A stretch of 64,000 nucleotides of DNA from Yoonia vestfoldensis SKA53 (GTDB lineage: Bacteria > Pseudomonadota > Alphaproteobacteria > Rhodobacterales > Rhodobacteraceae), in contig NZ_CH672414.1 of assembly GCF_000152785.1 (NCBI RefSeq), forward strand, positions 1,605,154-1,669,153. The letters are read 5' to 3'. Within the stretch, counting starts at the first letter, position 1, and each line of letters begins with the position of its first letter. The translations under genes were made by a program, and so were the position numbers. This document shows positions 55,653 to 64,000 of the stretch, piece after piece. The notes beneath the pieces are model-generated. The model did not search any database and was not told where the DNA came from. It was given only the letters and a program-made list of their open reading frames with translations.

Positions 55653-56486
55653 ATGCGCGCAGTTTTTGGTCTGGTCCTTCTGGTTGGCATGGGGCTGGCA
55701 GGTTTTGCCGTCTATATGGTGAACCAATATATGGCGACACAAACCGCCCAGCTTGACCGCGCGCGCCAGATCGCGGCGCAGGCTCTTGTCACCGTGGACG
55801 TCTATGTCACAACGCGATCGGTCACTTATGGTGAATATCTGACAGCGGATGATGTCCGTCTTGTCCCTTATCCGCGCGATTATTTGCCCGAAGGCACCTT
55901 TGCCACAGAACAGAGCCTGTTCCCGCAGGGGACACAGACGCCGCGCGTCGTTGTCCTGCCGATGATCGCAAATGAACTGGTCCTGACAACCAAAGTGTCC
56001 GAACCGGGGGCCAGCCGTGGTCTGACCGCCCTTGTCGAACCGGGCTTTCGGGCGTTTCCCGTCGAAGGGCGCGTGGCGGCCGGTTTCGGCATCCTGCGAC
56101 CCGATGACAGAATTGACGTTTATTGGACCGGCAGATTGCGGGACGGCCGCGAGGTGACGAACCTGATCAAATCCGGCCTGCAGATCATCGCCGTGCTGGG
56201 CGATGCAGGCAACCGCGGCGGACCACAAAGCGTTGTGGTTCAGGTGACCCCAGAAGAAGTGGCCCTGTTGACGCAGGCGCAGAACAGCGGACAATTGACC
56301 CTTGCGCTGGTGGGCACTGGCGATTTGTCAGAAACCGGCCCCGTCACAATCGACAATTCCGCGTTGACTGGCGAGCAGGATATTGTCGCCGCCCCCACCC
56401 CCGTGGTCGAAGAGGCGCGACGCTGTTTCGTGACCCAGCGCAGCGGCACACAGAGCGTCCAAGTTGAAATCGAGTGTTCTGAGTGA
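55653..56486 (+). CDS. cpaB: Tad pilus assembly protein CpaB
   Basis: The 277-residue protein has an N-terminal membrane segment (residues 3-22) and a SAF-like domain beginning VDVYVTTRSVTYGEYLTADDVRLVPYP, typical of CpaB/RcpC. It is exported to the periplasm and thought to work with the secretin CpaC. DRIDVYWTG and GLQIIAVLGDAG in the middle fit the family. Two C-terminal cysteines (CFVTQ and IECSE) could form a disulfide. The ATG at 55653 was chosen at the membrane segment. Confidence 0.9.
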   Translation: MRAVFGLVLLVGMGLAGFAVYMVNQYMATQTAQLDRARQIAAQALVTVDVYVTTRSVTYGEYLTADDVRLVPYPRDYLPEGTFATEQSLFPQGTQTPRVVVLPMIANELVLTTKVSEPGASRGLTALVEPGFRAFPVEGRVAAGFGILRPDDRIDVYWTGRLRDGREVTNLIKSGLQIIAVLGDAGNRGGPQSVVVQVTPEEVALLTQAQNSGQLTLALVGTGDLSETGPVTIDNSALTGEQDIVAAPTPVVEEARRCFVTQRSGTQSVQVEIECSE

Positions 56487-56803
56487 CGCGTTGATGCCAG
56501 AATCCGACCGCGATTCATGCCGGAGCAGGGTGCATTCTTTATCGGTAATTAATTTTTGCGACATCCGCTATATTGATCAAGATCACCGAAATTAACAGTT
56601 TCGGCACGACATGTAGACATAAACGCCGAATAAACGCATGACGTGTATTACTATAAAAATACACAACTTTTGCGCGATATACACATTCGGTTTGCCCTCC
56701 AAAGCACTGATTATTGCAATAAATGCAACCTTAGCGCATGTTCACCGCATCAAGGGCACCAAGACCCATTTCAATGAGGCGTGATCGGAGAGGCAGGTCA
56801 CTT
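56487..56803. promoter_or_regulatory. 317-base AT-rich region before cpaC with an FNR-like site
   Basis: No gene is visible. TTGATCAAGATCAC (56573-56586) matches the FNR/FnrL pattern TTGAT-N4-ATCAA at nine of ten positions. A second inverted repeat, GTGTATT and AATACAC with an eight-base spacer (56643-56664), follows. The composition is much richer in AT than the genes around it, as expected for a promoter region that splits cpaB from cpaC. Confidence 0.45.
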
Positions 56804-58234
56804 ATGAATTATGACAGATTTCTGAAGGCCGCATTGGCGGGCGTTGCGTTGTCGATGACAGCGGCAGCACCAGCCATGGCGCAGGACAGCACGTTGCGCG
56901 TATTGCGCGGTGCCGCATCCAACGCATTGGATGTTCCCATGAACCGGGCCGTCGTCGTCGAAAGCGATGTCCCCTTTACCGAATTGTCGATCGCCAATCC
57001 CGGCATCGCGGATATTTCGTCCCTGTCCGATCGCACGATCTATGTGTTGGGCAAGGAACCTGGCCGGACCACGCTGACGCTTTTGAGTGCCGATGGCCGG
57101 TTGATCACCAATGTCGAGGTGCATGTCTCGCCTGACATGGCGGAATTCAAGGAACGGCTGACGCAGATCCTGCCCGGCGAAAATATCGAGGTCAGGACCG
57201 CCAATGACGGCATCGTTCTGTCCGGCACGGTCAGTTCAACCGCACGGCTGGACCGTGCGCTGGATCTTGCGCAGCGTTATGCGCCAGATCGGGTATCGAA
57301 CCTGATGTCGGTCGGTGGCACGCAGCAGGTCATGCTCAAGGTCCGCTTTGCCGAAATGCAAAGGTCGGTCAGCAAGGCGCTGTCGTCGTCGCTGTCGTTG
57401 AACGGTACGTCTTTGCAGAACGGCCGGAATATCCGCGGCGGAAGCAACACAACCGTTGGCCAAGCAGGCATCACGAATACGTTGAACAATATTGTTCCAA
57501 CGGCCAACGACAACAACGGCGCATTCCTGTTCGGTTTTGGCGCCGGTGGCGTCGAGGTGGGCGTGCTGTTGGAAGCACTTGAATCGCGTGGCGTTGTACG
57601 GTCGCTGGCGGAACCGAACCTGACCGCGCTCAGCGGGCAGCAGGCCACCTTTCTGGCGGGCGGCGAATATCCGGTGCCTGTGTCGAGCGAAGACGGTGCG
57701 ATCAGCGTCGAGTACAAACCTTTCGGCGTCGAGCTGAACTTTACGCCACGGGTGGTGGATGGCGATGTCATCAACCTCGAACTTCTGGCAGCGGTATCGG
57801 CGATTGACCCCTCAAACAGCTTTTCGGCAAACGGTTTCGAAATCAGCGCCTTCAGTCGCCGCGAAACATCGACCACGGTCGAAATGCGCGACGGTGAAAG
57901 CTTTGCTATCGCGGGTCTGTTGTCGGATGACTTTACCGACCTTAGCGGTCAGGTGCCATGGATTGGCGACGTGCCGATCCTGGGTGCCCTGTTCCGCAGC
58001 GCCGAATATGCCCGTCGTCAGACTGAATTGGTCATTATCGTAACGCCGCATCTTGTTTCACCGACACGCGGTACCGCACTTGCCCTTCCGACAGACCGAG
58101 TGCGGCCGCCCAGCGAACAAGACCTGTTCCTGTTCGGTCGGGTGACTGCGGCCAGCGCGCCGACACGCGGTGGCGCAGGCGAAGTAGCGCGGCAGGACTT
58201 CATGGGGTCCTACGGCTACGTCATGGATGAATGA
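56804..58234 (+). CDS. cpaC: Tad pilus secretin CpaC (RcpA)
   Basis: The 476-residue outer-membrane secretin is the channel for the Tad pilus. It has a signal peptide (to about residue 27, APAMAQ), N-terminal BON/N0-type domains and a C-terminal secretin core. The core shows VEVGVLLEALESRGVVRSLAEPNLTALSG, GGEYPVPV, VGVEL-like FGVELNFTPRVVDGD and VPWIGDVPILGALFRS. The start follows AGGCAGGT. It is 13 bases from the OmpA-type lipoprotein gene. Confidence 0.94.
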   Translation: MNYDRFLKAALAGVALSMTAAAPAMAQDSTLRVLRGAASNALDVPMNRAVVVESDVPFTELSIANPGIADISSLSDRTIYVLGKEPGRTTLTLLSADGRLITNVEVHVSPDMAEFKERLTQILPGENIEVRTANDGIVLSGTVSSTARLDRALDLAQRYAPDRVSNLMSVGGTQQVMLKVRFAEMQRSVSKALSSSLSLNGTSLQNGRNIRGGSNTTVGQAGITNTLNNIVPTANDNNGAFLFGFGAGGVEVGVLLEALESRGVVRSLAEPNLTALSGQQATFLAGGEYPVPVSSEDGAISVEYKPFGVELNFTPRVVDGDVINLELLAAVSAIDPSNSFSANGFEISAFSRRETSTTVEMRDGESFAIAGLLSDDFTDLSGQVPWIGDVPILGALFRSAEYARRQTELVIIVTPHLVSPTRGTALALPTDRVRPPSEQDLFLFGRVTAASAPTRGGAGEVARQDFMGSYGYVMDE

Positions 58235-58247
58235 GTGGAGCGCAACA

Positions 58248-58904
58248 ATGAAACGCTATATGAGCACTGCGCTTGTCGCAGCAACACTGTCCGCCTGCGG
58301 CCCATCCGGCCCGACATCCTCGTCCTTCTTTACGGAGGCCGGATCAGAAATTGATCAAGGCGATTTTGGCAATGCCACGATGAACAACGCCTTGGTGCAG
58401 ACGCGCCAGCAGGATTACACCATCAACCTTGCCCGCCGGTTCAATACCGAGGTCGATGCGATGGTGAATTTCGAATTTGATTCGGCCATTCTGGACAGCC
58501 TGGCCCAAGCGACGCTGCGTCAGCAGGCTGATTGGATCCGGCAATTCCCCGAAGTCCGCTTCAAGGTATTTGGCCATACCGACCTTGTCGGTTCGGCAGA
58601 ATACAACCGCAACCTTGGCCTGCGCCGCGCACAGGCTGTTGTGGGCTATCTGTCCACCCAGGGCATCAGCCGCGACCGTCTGGAAGCTGTCGTGTCCTTT
58701 GGCGCGACGCAGCCGTTGATCCCCACACCGGAACCCGAACGTCGCAACAGACGCACCGTGACCGAAGTATCGGGCTTTGTCGAAACCAGCCCGCTGTTGC
58801 TGAACGGCAAATACGCTGACGTGATCTTTCGCGAATATGTCTCAAGTGCTGAGCCCAACACGACGGTGCAAGACACCACGATCACGACCGGGAGCGGCGG
58901 CTAA
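58248..58904 (+). CDS. OmpA-family lipoprotein in the Tad cluster, at the cpaD position
   Basis: The 218-residue protein has a lipoprotein signal ending LSACG, so Cys is lipidated. The C-terminal OmpA/MotB domain starts VNFEFDSAILDSLA and includes FGHTDLVGSAEYNRNLGLRRAQAV and RRNRRTVTEV, the peptidoglycan-binding signature. Many Tad loci carry cpaD here; in Rhodobacterales an OmpA-type lipoprotein often takes that place. It may anchor the secretin to the cell wall. GGAG precedes the ATG. Confidence 0.9.
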   Translation: MKRYMSTALVAATLSACGPSGPTSSSFFTEAGSEIDQGDFGNATMNNALVQTRQQDYTINLARRFNTEVDAMVNFEFDSAILDSLAQATLRQQADWIRQFPEVRFKVFGHTDLVGSAEYNRNLGLRRAQAVVGYLSTQGISRDRLEAVVSFGATQPLIPTPEPERRNRRTVTEVSGFVETSPLLLNGKYADVIFREYVSSAEPNTTVQDTTITTGSGG

Positions 58905-58918
58905 GTCCGCAGATCATT

Positions 58919-58946
58919 GTTTACGCCAGCTATGTCTGGCGTAAAC
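58919..58946. repeat. Perfect 10-bp hairpin before cpaE
   Basis: GTTTACGCCA and TGGCGTAAAC flank an eight-base loop, 14 bases after the OmpA-type gene. No T run follows. It may slow RNA decay, pause transcription or act as an operator in the 234-base gap before cpaE. Confidence 0.75.
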
Positions 58947-59138
58947 ACTCTTCGGGATTTGGCAAGATCGTCGCAAAATTTCGTACAATGACGCTGTTTC
59001 GGCCCCATTCTCGACACGATTTCCCGCCATATTTATGAACGCGATGATATCGCCACCTGCCCTGCCCGCACGGCGGGTTGCGGGGGCCGTACATCATGCA
59101 GTCGGGACATCTGCAAAAATTGACCAAGGACGACCTTT

Positions 59139-60383
59139 ATGACAACCAGCCCCGCCGTGCAGAATGACCCATCCCCGATCGTTGCCTGCACGATCAGTCG
59201 GGATGTGCAAATTTTCGATCTGCTGATTGAAGACATGGAATCGGCGCTGGGTGATTCATGGGGCAACCTGAGCTTCGAAGATGCGGCCGCGTTTCTGGCG
59301 CAACCTGACGCCCGGGCGCTGCAATTCGTCACCATCGCGCTGGATGCACAGGACGAAGACAACCTGCAACAAGTCTCTGACATTATCACCGCTGCCAAGG
59401 CCGCACGGATCAAGGTAATCCTGATCGCCGAAGACCTGACACCCGCTGCCCTGCACAGGCTGCTGCGGATAGGGGGCGACGAATTCGTCCCCTATCCGCT
59501 GCCCGAAAACGAACTGGCCCGCGCAATCGAACGTGTGCTGACCATCGACGATACGGCGCAGTTTTCGCCAACAGGCACGCAGTTCAAGGCGACCGGCACC
59601 AAATCGGGCGTTGTCATTCCGATCCACGGTCTGGCCGGGGGTACGGGGGCCACGATGATGGCTGTGAACCTGGCTTGGGAATTGGCCAATATCGACCCCA
59701 AAGACCCGCCAAAGGTCTGCCTGATAGATCTCGATTTCCAGTTCGGCACAGCATCGACCTACCTTGATCTGCCACGGCGCGAAGCTGTGCTGGAAATGCT
59801 GACCGATACAGCGGCGATGGATGCGGAAAGCTTTATGCAGGCGCTGCTCACCTATGGTGACAAACTGCATGTGCTGACCGCGCCGACCGATATGATCCCG
59901 CTGGACATGATTTCACCCGCCGACATCACCCGCGTGATCGAAATGGCGCGGATGAATTTCGATTATGTCGTCATCGACATGCCGTCCACGATGGTGGAAT
60001 GGTCCCAGACCGTGCTGGAGGCCGCGCATGTCTATTTCGCGATGATCGAGCTTGAAATGCGCTCGGCGCAGAACACGCTGCGGCTGAAACGTGCGCTGCA
60101 ATCCGAGGAACTGCCGTTTGAAAAGATCCGCTTCATCCTGAACCGCGCCCCCGGTTTTACCGACCTGAACGGCAAAAGCCGGGTCAAACGTCTGGCGGAA
60201 AGTTTGGGTATCTCGGTCGAGGTGCTGATGCCTGACGGCGGCAAGGCCGTCATGCAAAGCGCCGATCACGGCACGCCGCTGGCCGAAAGCAATCCAAAGA
60301 ACCCCCTGCGCAAAGAAATCATGAAACTTGCAAAGTCGGTACATGAGGTCAACGTGACCGCGACCGCCGACGCCAAAGCATAA
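59139..60383 (+). CDS. cpaE: Tad pilus localisation ATPase-like protein CpaE (TadZ)
   Basis: The 414-residue protein has a receiver-like N-terminal domain (about residues 15-130) and a ParA/MinD-type ATPase domain. The P-loop is LAGGTGATMMAVNLA, which lacks the usual lysines, as is common in CpaE/TadZ. The acidic LIDLDFQFGTAST follows. CpaE/TadZ places the Tad apparatus at the pole or defined site. AAGGA precedes the ATG. It is nine bases from cpaF. Confidence 0.94.
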   Translation: MTTSPAVQNDPSPIVACTISRDVQIFDLLIEDMESALGDSWGNLSFEDAAAFLAQPDARALQFVTIALDAQDEDNLQQVSDIITAAKAARIKVILIAEDLTPAALHRLLRIGGDEFVPYPLPENELARAIERVLTIDDTAQFSPTGTQFKATGTKSGVVIPIHGLAGGTGATMMAVNLAWELANIDPKDPPKVCLIDLDFQFGTASTYLDLPRREAVLEMLTDTAAMDAESFMQALLTYGDKLHVLTAPTDMIPLDMISPADITRVIEMARMNFDYVVIDMPSTMVEWSQTVLEAAHVYFAMIELEMRSAQNTLRLKRALQSEELPFEKIRFILNRAPGFTDLNGKSRVKRLAESLGISVEVLMPDGGKAVMQSADHGTPLAESNPKNPLRKEIMKLAKSVHEVNVTATADAKA

Positions 60384-60392
60384 AGGCGATCC

Positions 60393-61832
60393 ATGTTTTC
60401 AAAATACAAGAAACCAGGCGTTCCTGTTGCCGGTGTCACGCAAACGACAGGGCAGCGGGCCGTTGCATCAGCGCCCAATCCCGATAGCCCCTCGCTGATG
60501 AAAGCCATGCCGCAGCGCAGGCCAGCCGATGCAGGCCCCGCCGACAAGGACAAGCGCCGAAAGGACCGGTTGCAGGAACTCAAGCTCGACCTGCATAAAT
60601 CACTGTTGGAAAACCTGAACCTTGCCGCGCTGGAAACCGCGACGGAACAGGAGTTGCGCACCGAAATCAACGCAATCGCCAATGAAACCCTAGAGGAAAT
60701 GGGTGTCGTCCTCAGCCGTGAAGAACGCCAGACCCTCAGTCAGGATCTGTTTTTCGAGGTGACGGGCCTTGGCCCGCTGGAAACCTTGCTCAAGGATGAC
60801 ACGATCAATGATATTCTGGTCAATGGCCCGCAGCAGATTTTCGTTGAGCGCAACGGCAAGCTGGAACTGACCGATGTCACGTTCAAGGACGAACGCCACC
60901 TGTTGCGTATCATCGACAAGATCGTGTCGGCCGTTGGGCGCCGCGTCGATGAAAGCAACCCCTACGTCGATGCCCGCCTTGCAGACGGGTCGCGTTTCAA
61001 CGCGATGGTGCCGCCGATTGCGGTGGACGGATCGCTGGTTTCGATCCGCAAATTCAAGAAAGACAAGCTGGGCGTCGATGATCTTGTGCGCTTTGGCGCC
61101 TTTACCGAGGAAATGGCCGCCTATCTGCAGGCCGCTGTTTCCACCCGGTTGAACATCATTGTGTCGGGCGGGACGGGGTCGGGCAAAACCACGACGCTGA
61201 ACGCGCTGTCTGGCTTTATCGATGATGCCGAACGCATCCTGACGATTGAAGACACCGCCGAATTGCAGCTGCAACAAACCCATGTGGGCCGTATGGAAAG
61301 CCGCCCACCCAATGTCGAAGGCAAGGGCGGCGTGTCGCAGCGCGATTGTTTGAAAAACGCCCTGCGGATGCGCCCTGACCGGATTATCGTCGGCGAAACC
61401 CGCGGCGAAGAAGTCATCGACATGTTGCAGGCGATGAACACCGGCCATGACGGGTCGATGACGACGATCCACGCCAACTCTGCCCGCGACGGGGTCAGCC
61501 GGTTGGAAAACATGATCGCCATGGCCGGGATCGACATGCCGATCAAGGCGATGCGCAGCCAGATCGCATCGGCTGTGAACCTGATCGTGCAGGCATCGCG
61601 TCTGCAAGACGGATCGCGCCGCATGACCTCGATCACGGAAATCACCGGCATGGAAGGCGATGTGATCTCGATGCAGGAAATCTTCCGCTATCAGCGCGTC
61701 GGCCTGACCCCCGACAACAAGATCATTGGCCATTTTACCGCGACAGGCGTGCGCAGCCACTTTTCCGAACGGTTCAAATTGTGGGGCTATGACCTGCCGC
61801 CCGCCATCTTTGAACCGATGGTCGCGGAGTAG
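60393..61832 (+). CDS. cpaF: Tad pilus assembly ATPase CpaF (TadA)
   Basis: The 479-residue secretion ATPase drives Tad pilus extension and, in Caulobacter, retraction. Motifs are GLGPLETLLKDDTINDILVNGP in the N-terminal part, Walker A GGTGSGKTTTLNAL near residue 265, the Asp box TIEDTAELQL, Walker B RMRPDRIIVGETRGEE, and the His box MTTIHANSARD. It is a cytosolic hexamer at the inner membrane, with TadB and TadC as partners downstream. Confidence 0.96.
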   Translation: MFSKYKKPGVPVAGVTQTTGQRAVASAPNPDSPSLMKAMPQRRPADAGPADKDKRRKDRLQELKLDLHKSLLENLNLAALETATEQELRTEINAIANETLEEMGVVLSREERQTLSQDLFFEVTGLGPLETLLKDDTINDILVNGPQQIFVERNGKLELTDVTFKDERHLLRIIDKIVSAVGRRVDESNPYVDARLADGSRFNAMVPPIAVDGSLVSIRKFKKDKLGVDDLVRFGAFTEEMAAYLQAAVSTRLNIIVSGGTGSGKTTTLNALSGFIDDAERILTIEDTAELQLQQTHVGRMESRPPNVEGKGGVSQRDCLKNALRMRPDRIIVGETRGEEVIDMLQAMNTGHDGSMTTIHANSARDGVSRLENMIAMAGIDMPIKAMRSQIASAVNLIVQASRLQDGSRRMTSITEITGMEGDVISMQEIFRYQRVGLTPDNKIIGHFTATGVRSHFSERFKLWGYDLPPAIFEPMVAE

Positions 61833-61840
61833 ACCAGATC

Positions 61841-62803
61841 ATGTCCATTGAACCCATCATATATATCCTGATCTTTGTCGCTGTGCTGGCGCTTGTCCAA
61901 GGCGCCTATCTTGTGATTTTCGGCAAGTCGATCAGCATGGATGGCAAGGTCAACCGCCGTCTTGAGATGCTCGACAAGGGTGGCAACCGCGAACAGGTGC
62001 TGGACCAACTCCGCAAGGAGATGACACAGCACATGAAATCGCAAAGCATCCCGATCTATTCATTGCTTGCGACCAAGGCGCAAAAAGCGAATATCGCTTT
62101 CTCGCCCACACAGATCATGATGGTGATGGCCGTGGTCAGCGTCGCTGCGTTTTTGATGTTGACGCTTTTCACGCAAGTGGCTCCGCCGGTGCGGATTCTG
62201 ATCAGCGTGCTGATGGGCGTCGGTGGCGTCTATCTTTGGATCAGCCGCAAGGCGACCCAACGGATCAACCTGATTTCCGAACAATTGCCAGATGCGGTGG
62301 ACCTGATGGTGCGGTCGCTGCGCGTGGGCCACCCGTTTTCAAGCGCGATCAACATCGCCGCCAAGGAAGTCCCCGATCCGCTGGGTACAGAGATCGGCAT
62401 CATCGCCGATGAAACCGCATATGGGCGCGACATGGGCGAAACGCTCAAGGCGATGGCGGAACGGCTCGACAATCAGGATTTGCGCTTTTTGGCCGTGGCG
62501 GTGACGATCCAGCAATCTTCGGGCGGCAATCTTGCAGAAATCCTCGATGGTCTGTCCAAGGTGATCCGTGCGCGGTTCCGCCTGTTCCGCCGCGTCAAAG
62601 CCATTACCGCCGAGGCGAAATGGTCCGGCAACCTGCTCTCGGCTTTCCCGATCCTTGCACTGATCGGCATCAATCTGGTGCAACCAAATTATTTTGATGA
62701 TGTGATGGAAAGCCCGATGTTCATCCCGGCCTGTTTCGTTGTTGCGGCGTTCTTGGTGCTGAACCTGATCGTGATGCGCGCGCTGACCAATATCAAAGTC
62801 TGA
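61841..62803 (+). CDS. tadB: Tad inner-membrane platform protein TadB
   Basis: The 320-residue type II secretion F-family protein has membrane helices at residues 5-25, 85-105, 110-130 and near 265-315. The F-domain carries LPDAVDLMVRSLRVGHPFSSAI and QQSSGGNLAEILDGLSKVIRARFR, both hallmarks of TadB. It forms the platform with TadC on which CpaF acts. It lies eight bases after cpaF. Confidence 0.94.
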   Translation: MSIEPIIYILIFVAVLALVQGAYLVIFGKSISMDGKVNRRLEMLDKGGNREQVLDQLRKEMTQHMKSQSIPIYSLLATKAQKANIAFSPTQIMMVMAVVSVAAFLMLTLFTQVAPPVRILISVLMGVGGVYLWISRKATQRINLISEQLPDAVDLMVRSLRVGHPFSSAINIAAKEVPDPLGTEIGIIADETAYGRDMGETLKAMAERLDNQDLRFLAVAVTIQQSSGGNLAEILDGLSKVIRARFRLFRRVKAITAEAKWSGNLLSAFPILALIGINLVQPNYFDDVMESPMFIPACFVVAAFLVLNLIVMRALTNIKV

Positions 62804-62813
62804 GAGACGCCGC

Positions 62814-63764
62814 ATGCAAGCCATTCAAACCTTGATCATCGACATTCTTGGCCCGTTCGGCCCCTTGATGGTTATCGGGCTTGTTGGGTTTTTCATGATC
62901 CTGCTGACCTTGCCAGTTGTGTTCAGGCGCAAACAAGACCCGCTTGACCGGCTCAAGGCCGCGAACCGGCCGACCAACAAGACCGAAAGACTACGCGCAG
63001 CATCCAGCAAAGACACGCTAGAAAAGTATTCAAACTTTCTGGAGCCGCAGAACGCCGCAGAATATTCCGCGGTCAAGCTCAAGCTGCTGCAATCAGGATA
63101 CCGCAGCAAGAATGCCGTTCGTATTTACCATTTCGTGCAATTTGCATTGGGGATCACCGGCCTGTTCGGCGGCGGCATCTATTCCTTGATCGAAATGGCG
63201 CAACGTACGGTCAATACGCAAGAACTGATCATGATGATCCTCGTGCCAGGCGGCATCGGCTATATGTTTCCCAAATACTGGGTCACCCGCCGTGTCGAGG
63301 TGCGCAAAGAGGCCATTATCAACGCCTTTCCGGATTCGCTTGACCTGATGCTTGTCTGCGTCGAAGCGGGGCAATCGCTGGACCAGTCGATCCTGCGTGT
63401 ATCGAACGAATTGCGCACCGGCTTTCCTGAACTGGCCGAAGAATTCGAGATCGTCAGTCAAGAAGCCAAGGCCGGCAAGGACAAGACCACCGTTCTCAAG
63501 GATATGGCCGAACGTTGCGGCGTGCCGGATATTTCCAGCTTTGTGACGGTGATGGTACAATCGGCGCAATTTGGCACATCCATCTCGGATGCGCTGCGCG
63601 TCTATGCGTCGGAAATGCGCGACAAGCGCGTGATGCGCGCCGAAGAGGCCGCCAACAAGCTGCCGACCAAGATGACGCTGGCCACGATGATGCTGACCGT
63701 GCCACCGCTGATGGCGATCCTGATCGGACCGTCGATCTATGCCATCACAACAAGCCTTGGATAG
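62814..63764 (+). CDS. tadC: Tad inner-membrane platform protein TadC
   Basis: The 316-residue partner of TadB has the same fold. Its F-domain shows FPDSLDLMLVCVEAGQSLDQSI and MVQSAQFGTSISDALRVYASEMRDKRVMRAEEAANKLPTKM. A hydrophobic N-terminal helix and C-terminal TLATMMLTVPPLMAILIGPSIYA are seen. It starts ten bases after tadB and precedes tadD by 14. Confidence 0.94.
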   Translation: MQAIQTLIIDILGPFGPLMVIGLVGFFMILLTLPVVFRRKQDPLDRLKAANRPTNKTERLRAASSKDTLEKYSNFLEPQNAAEYSAVKLKLLQSGYRSKNAVRIYHFVQFALGITGLFGGGIYSLIEMAQRTVNTQELIMMILVPGGIGYMFPKYWVTRRVEVRKEAIINAFPDSLDLMLVCVEAGQSLDQSILRVSNELRTGFPELAEEFEIVSQEAKAGKDKTTVLKDMAERCGVPDISSFVTVMVQSAQFGTSISDALRVYASEMRDKRVMRAEEAANKLPTKMTLATMMLTVPPLMAILIGPSIYAITTSLG

Positions 63765-63778
63765 AGGCTGAACCGGCG

Positions 63779-64000
63779 ATGGGCATTCATCAGACCATGC
63801 TGACTGTTGCAGTCATCGCGCTGGCCGCCTGCAACGCGGGCGACCTGAACCAATCCAGCGATGGCACTTTTGCGCCGGGTGCTGTCGGGCTTGGCAATAT
63901 CGACGGGCTGATCGTTGGCCATAGGCTGATGACGGCCGGTGAATTCGATCTGGCGCTGAAAGCCTATCATCGCGCCGCCGCCCAGCAAGGATTGAACGTG
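63779..64000 (+). CDS. tadD: Tad pilus lipoprotein TadD-like, 5' part
   Basis: Only the first 74 codons are inside the window. The product starts with a short signal and lipobox (VIALAAC), then a low-complexity linker, and LMTAGEFDLALKAYHRAAAQQG, which looks like the first helix pair of a TPR. TadD is an outer-membrane lipoprotein that supports secretin assembly. Position after tadC and the TPR-like start support the assignment, but the rest is outside. Confidence 0.8.
   Translation, partial: MGIHQTMLTVAVIALAACNAGDLNQSSDGTFAPGAVGLGNIDGLIVGHRLMTAGEFDLALKAYHRAAAQQGLNV

Overview
The window is a contiguous stretch of an alphaproteobacterial chromosome, most likely from the Rhodobacteraceae (Roseobacter group). 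The reasons are its high-GC coding style, the typical ctaC-ctaB-ctaG-ctaE / surf1-thrC-M16 peptidase order, a divergent hemC/hemE pair with hemF close by, a complete Tad/Cpa pilus cluster, and short terminator-like repeats after genes. I see no prophage, insertion sequence, CRISPR array or integron; almost everything is housekeeping or conserved accessory DNA. The assignment is from recognition, not from a database search.

Layout. 1-3.8 kb: end of an iron-containing alcohol dehydrogenase gene, uraH (purine catabolism), cydAB (cyanide-insensitive-type quinol oxidase) and a CAU tRNA. 3.8-8.4 kb: an FAD-linked oxidase and three haem genes, hemC, hemE and hemF. 8.5-12.9 kb: a small lipoprotein, an SDR enzyme lacking the catalytic lysine, rsmC, clpS and a D,D-carboxypeptidase with a SPOR domain. 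13-18.8 kb: the yejABEF peptide importer. 18.9-23.4 kb: membrane cytochrome c, pheA, nudC and a 5'-nucleotidase-like enzyme. 23.4-23.8 kb: SRP RNA and tRNA-Cys. 23.9-27.6 kb: an operon of a NeuC-type UDP-GlcNAc 2-epimerase and two Kdo-transferase-like (GT30) enzymes. 27.6-35.3 kb: histone-deacetylase-like amidohydrolase, Nudix enzyme, DUF1178, SDR, lysC, ptsP, ecsC-like gene and a GNAT. 35.4-37.4 kb: a flavin reductase-mtnP-apt salvage operon. 37.4-37.6 kb: a structured intergenic segment, possibly a new RNA. 37.6-46.5 kb: FAD oxidase, GNAT, M16 peptidase, thrC, surf1 and the cta cytochrome oxidase operon. 46.7-53.6 kb: tldD, dprA, topA and scoAB. 53.6-54.5 kb: lytic transglycosylase. 54.8-64 kb: two Flp pilins, cpaB, cpaC, an OmpA-type lipoprotein where cpaD would sit, cpaE, cpaF, tadB, tadC and the start of tadD.

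How they work together. Respiration and haem supply dominate the first and middle parts: cydAB, hemC/E/F, a membrane cytochrome c and the aa3-type oxidase assembly genes. The cydAB and hemC/hemE promoters each carry a TGT-N12-ACA palindrome, the binding pattern of PpsR/CrtJ redox repressors, so these genes may share redox or photosynthesis control. MtnP releases adenine from methylthioadenosine and Apt recycles it. The Tad genes form an adhesion pilus, with hairpins after flp1 and after the OmpA-type gene that could set protein ratios.

Most worth a second look: the roughly 127-nt structured segment at 37422-37548, enclosed by inverted copies of a gene-end repeat; that repeat family itself, one copy of which supplies the stop codon of a GT30 gene; the paired TGT-N12-ACA sites; a probably leaderless hemC; and the NeuC plus double GT30 operon.
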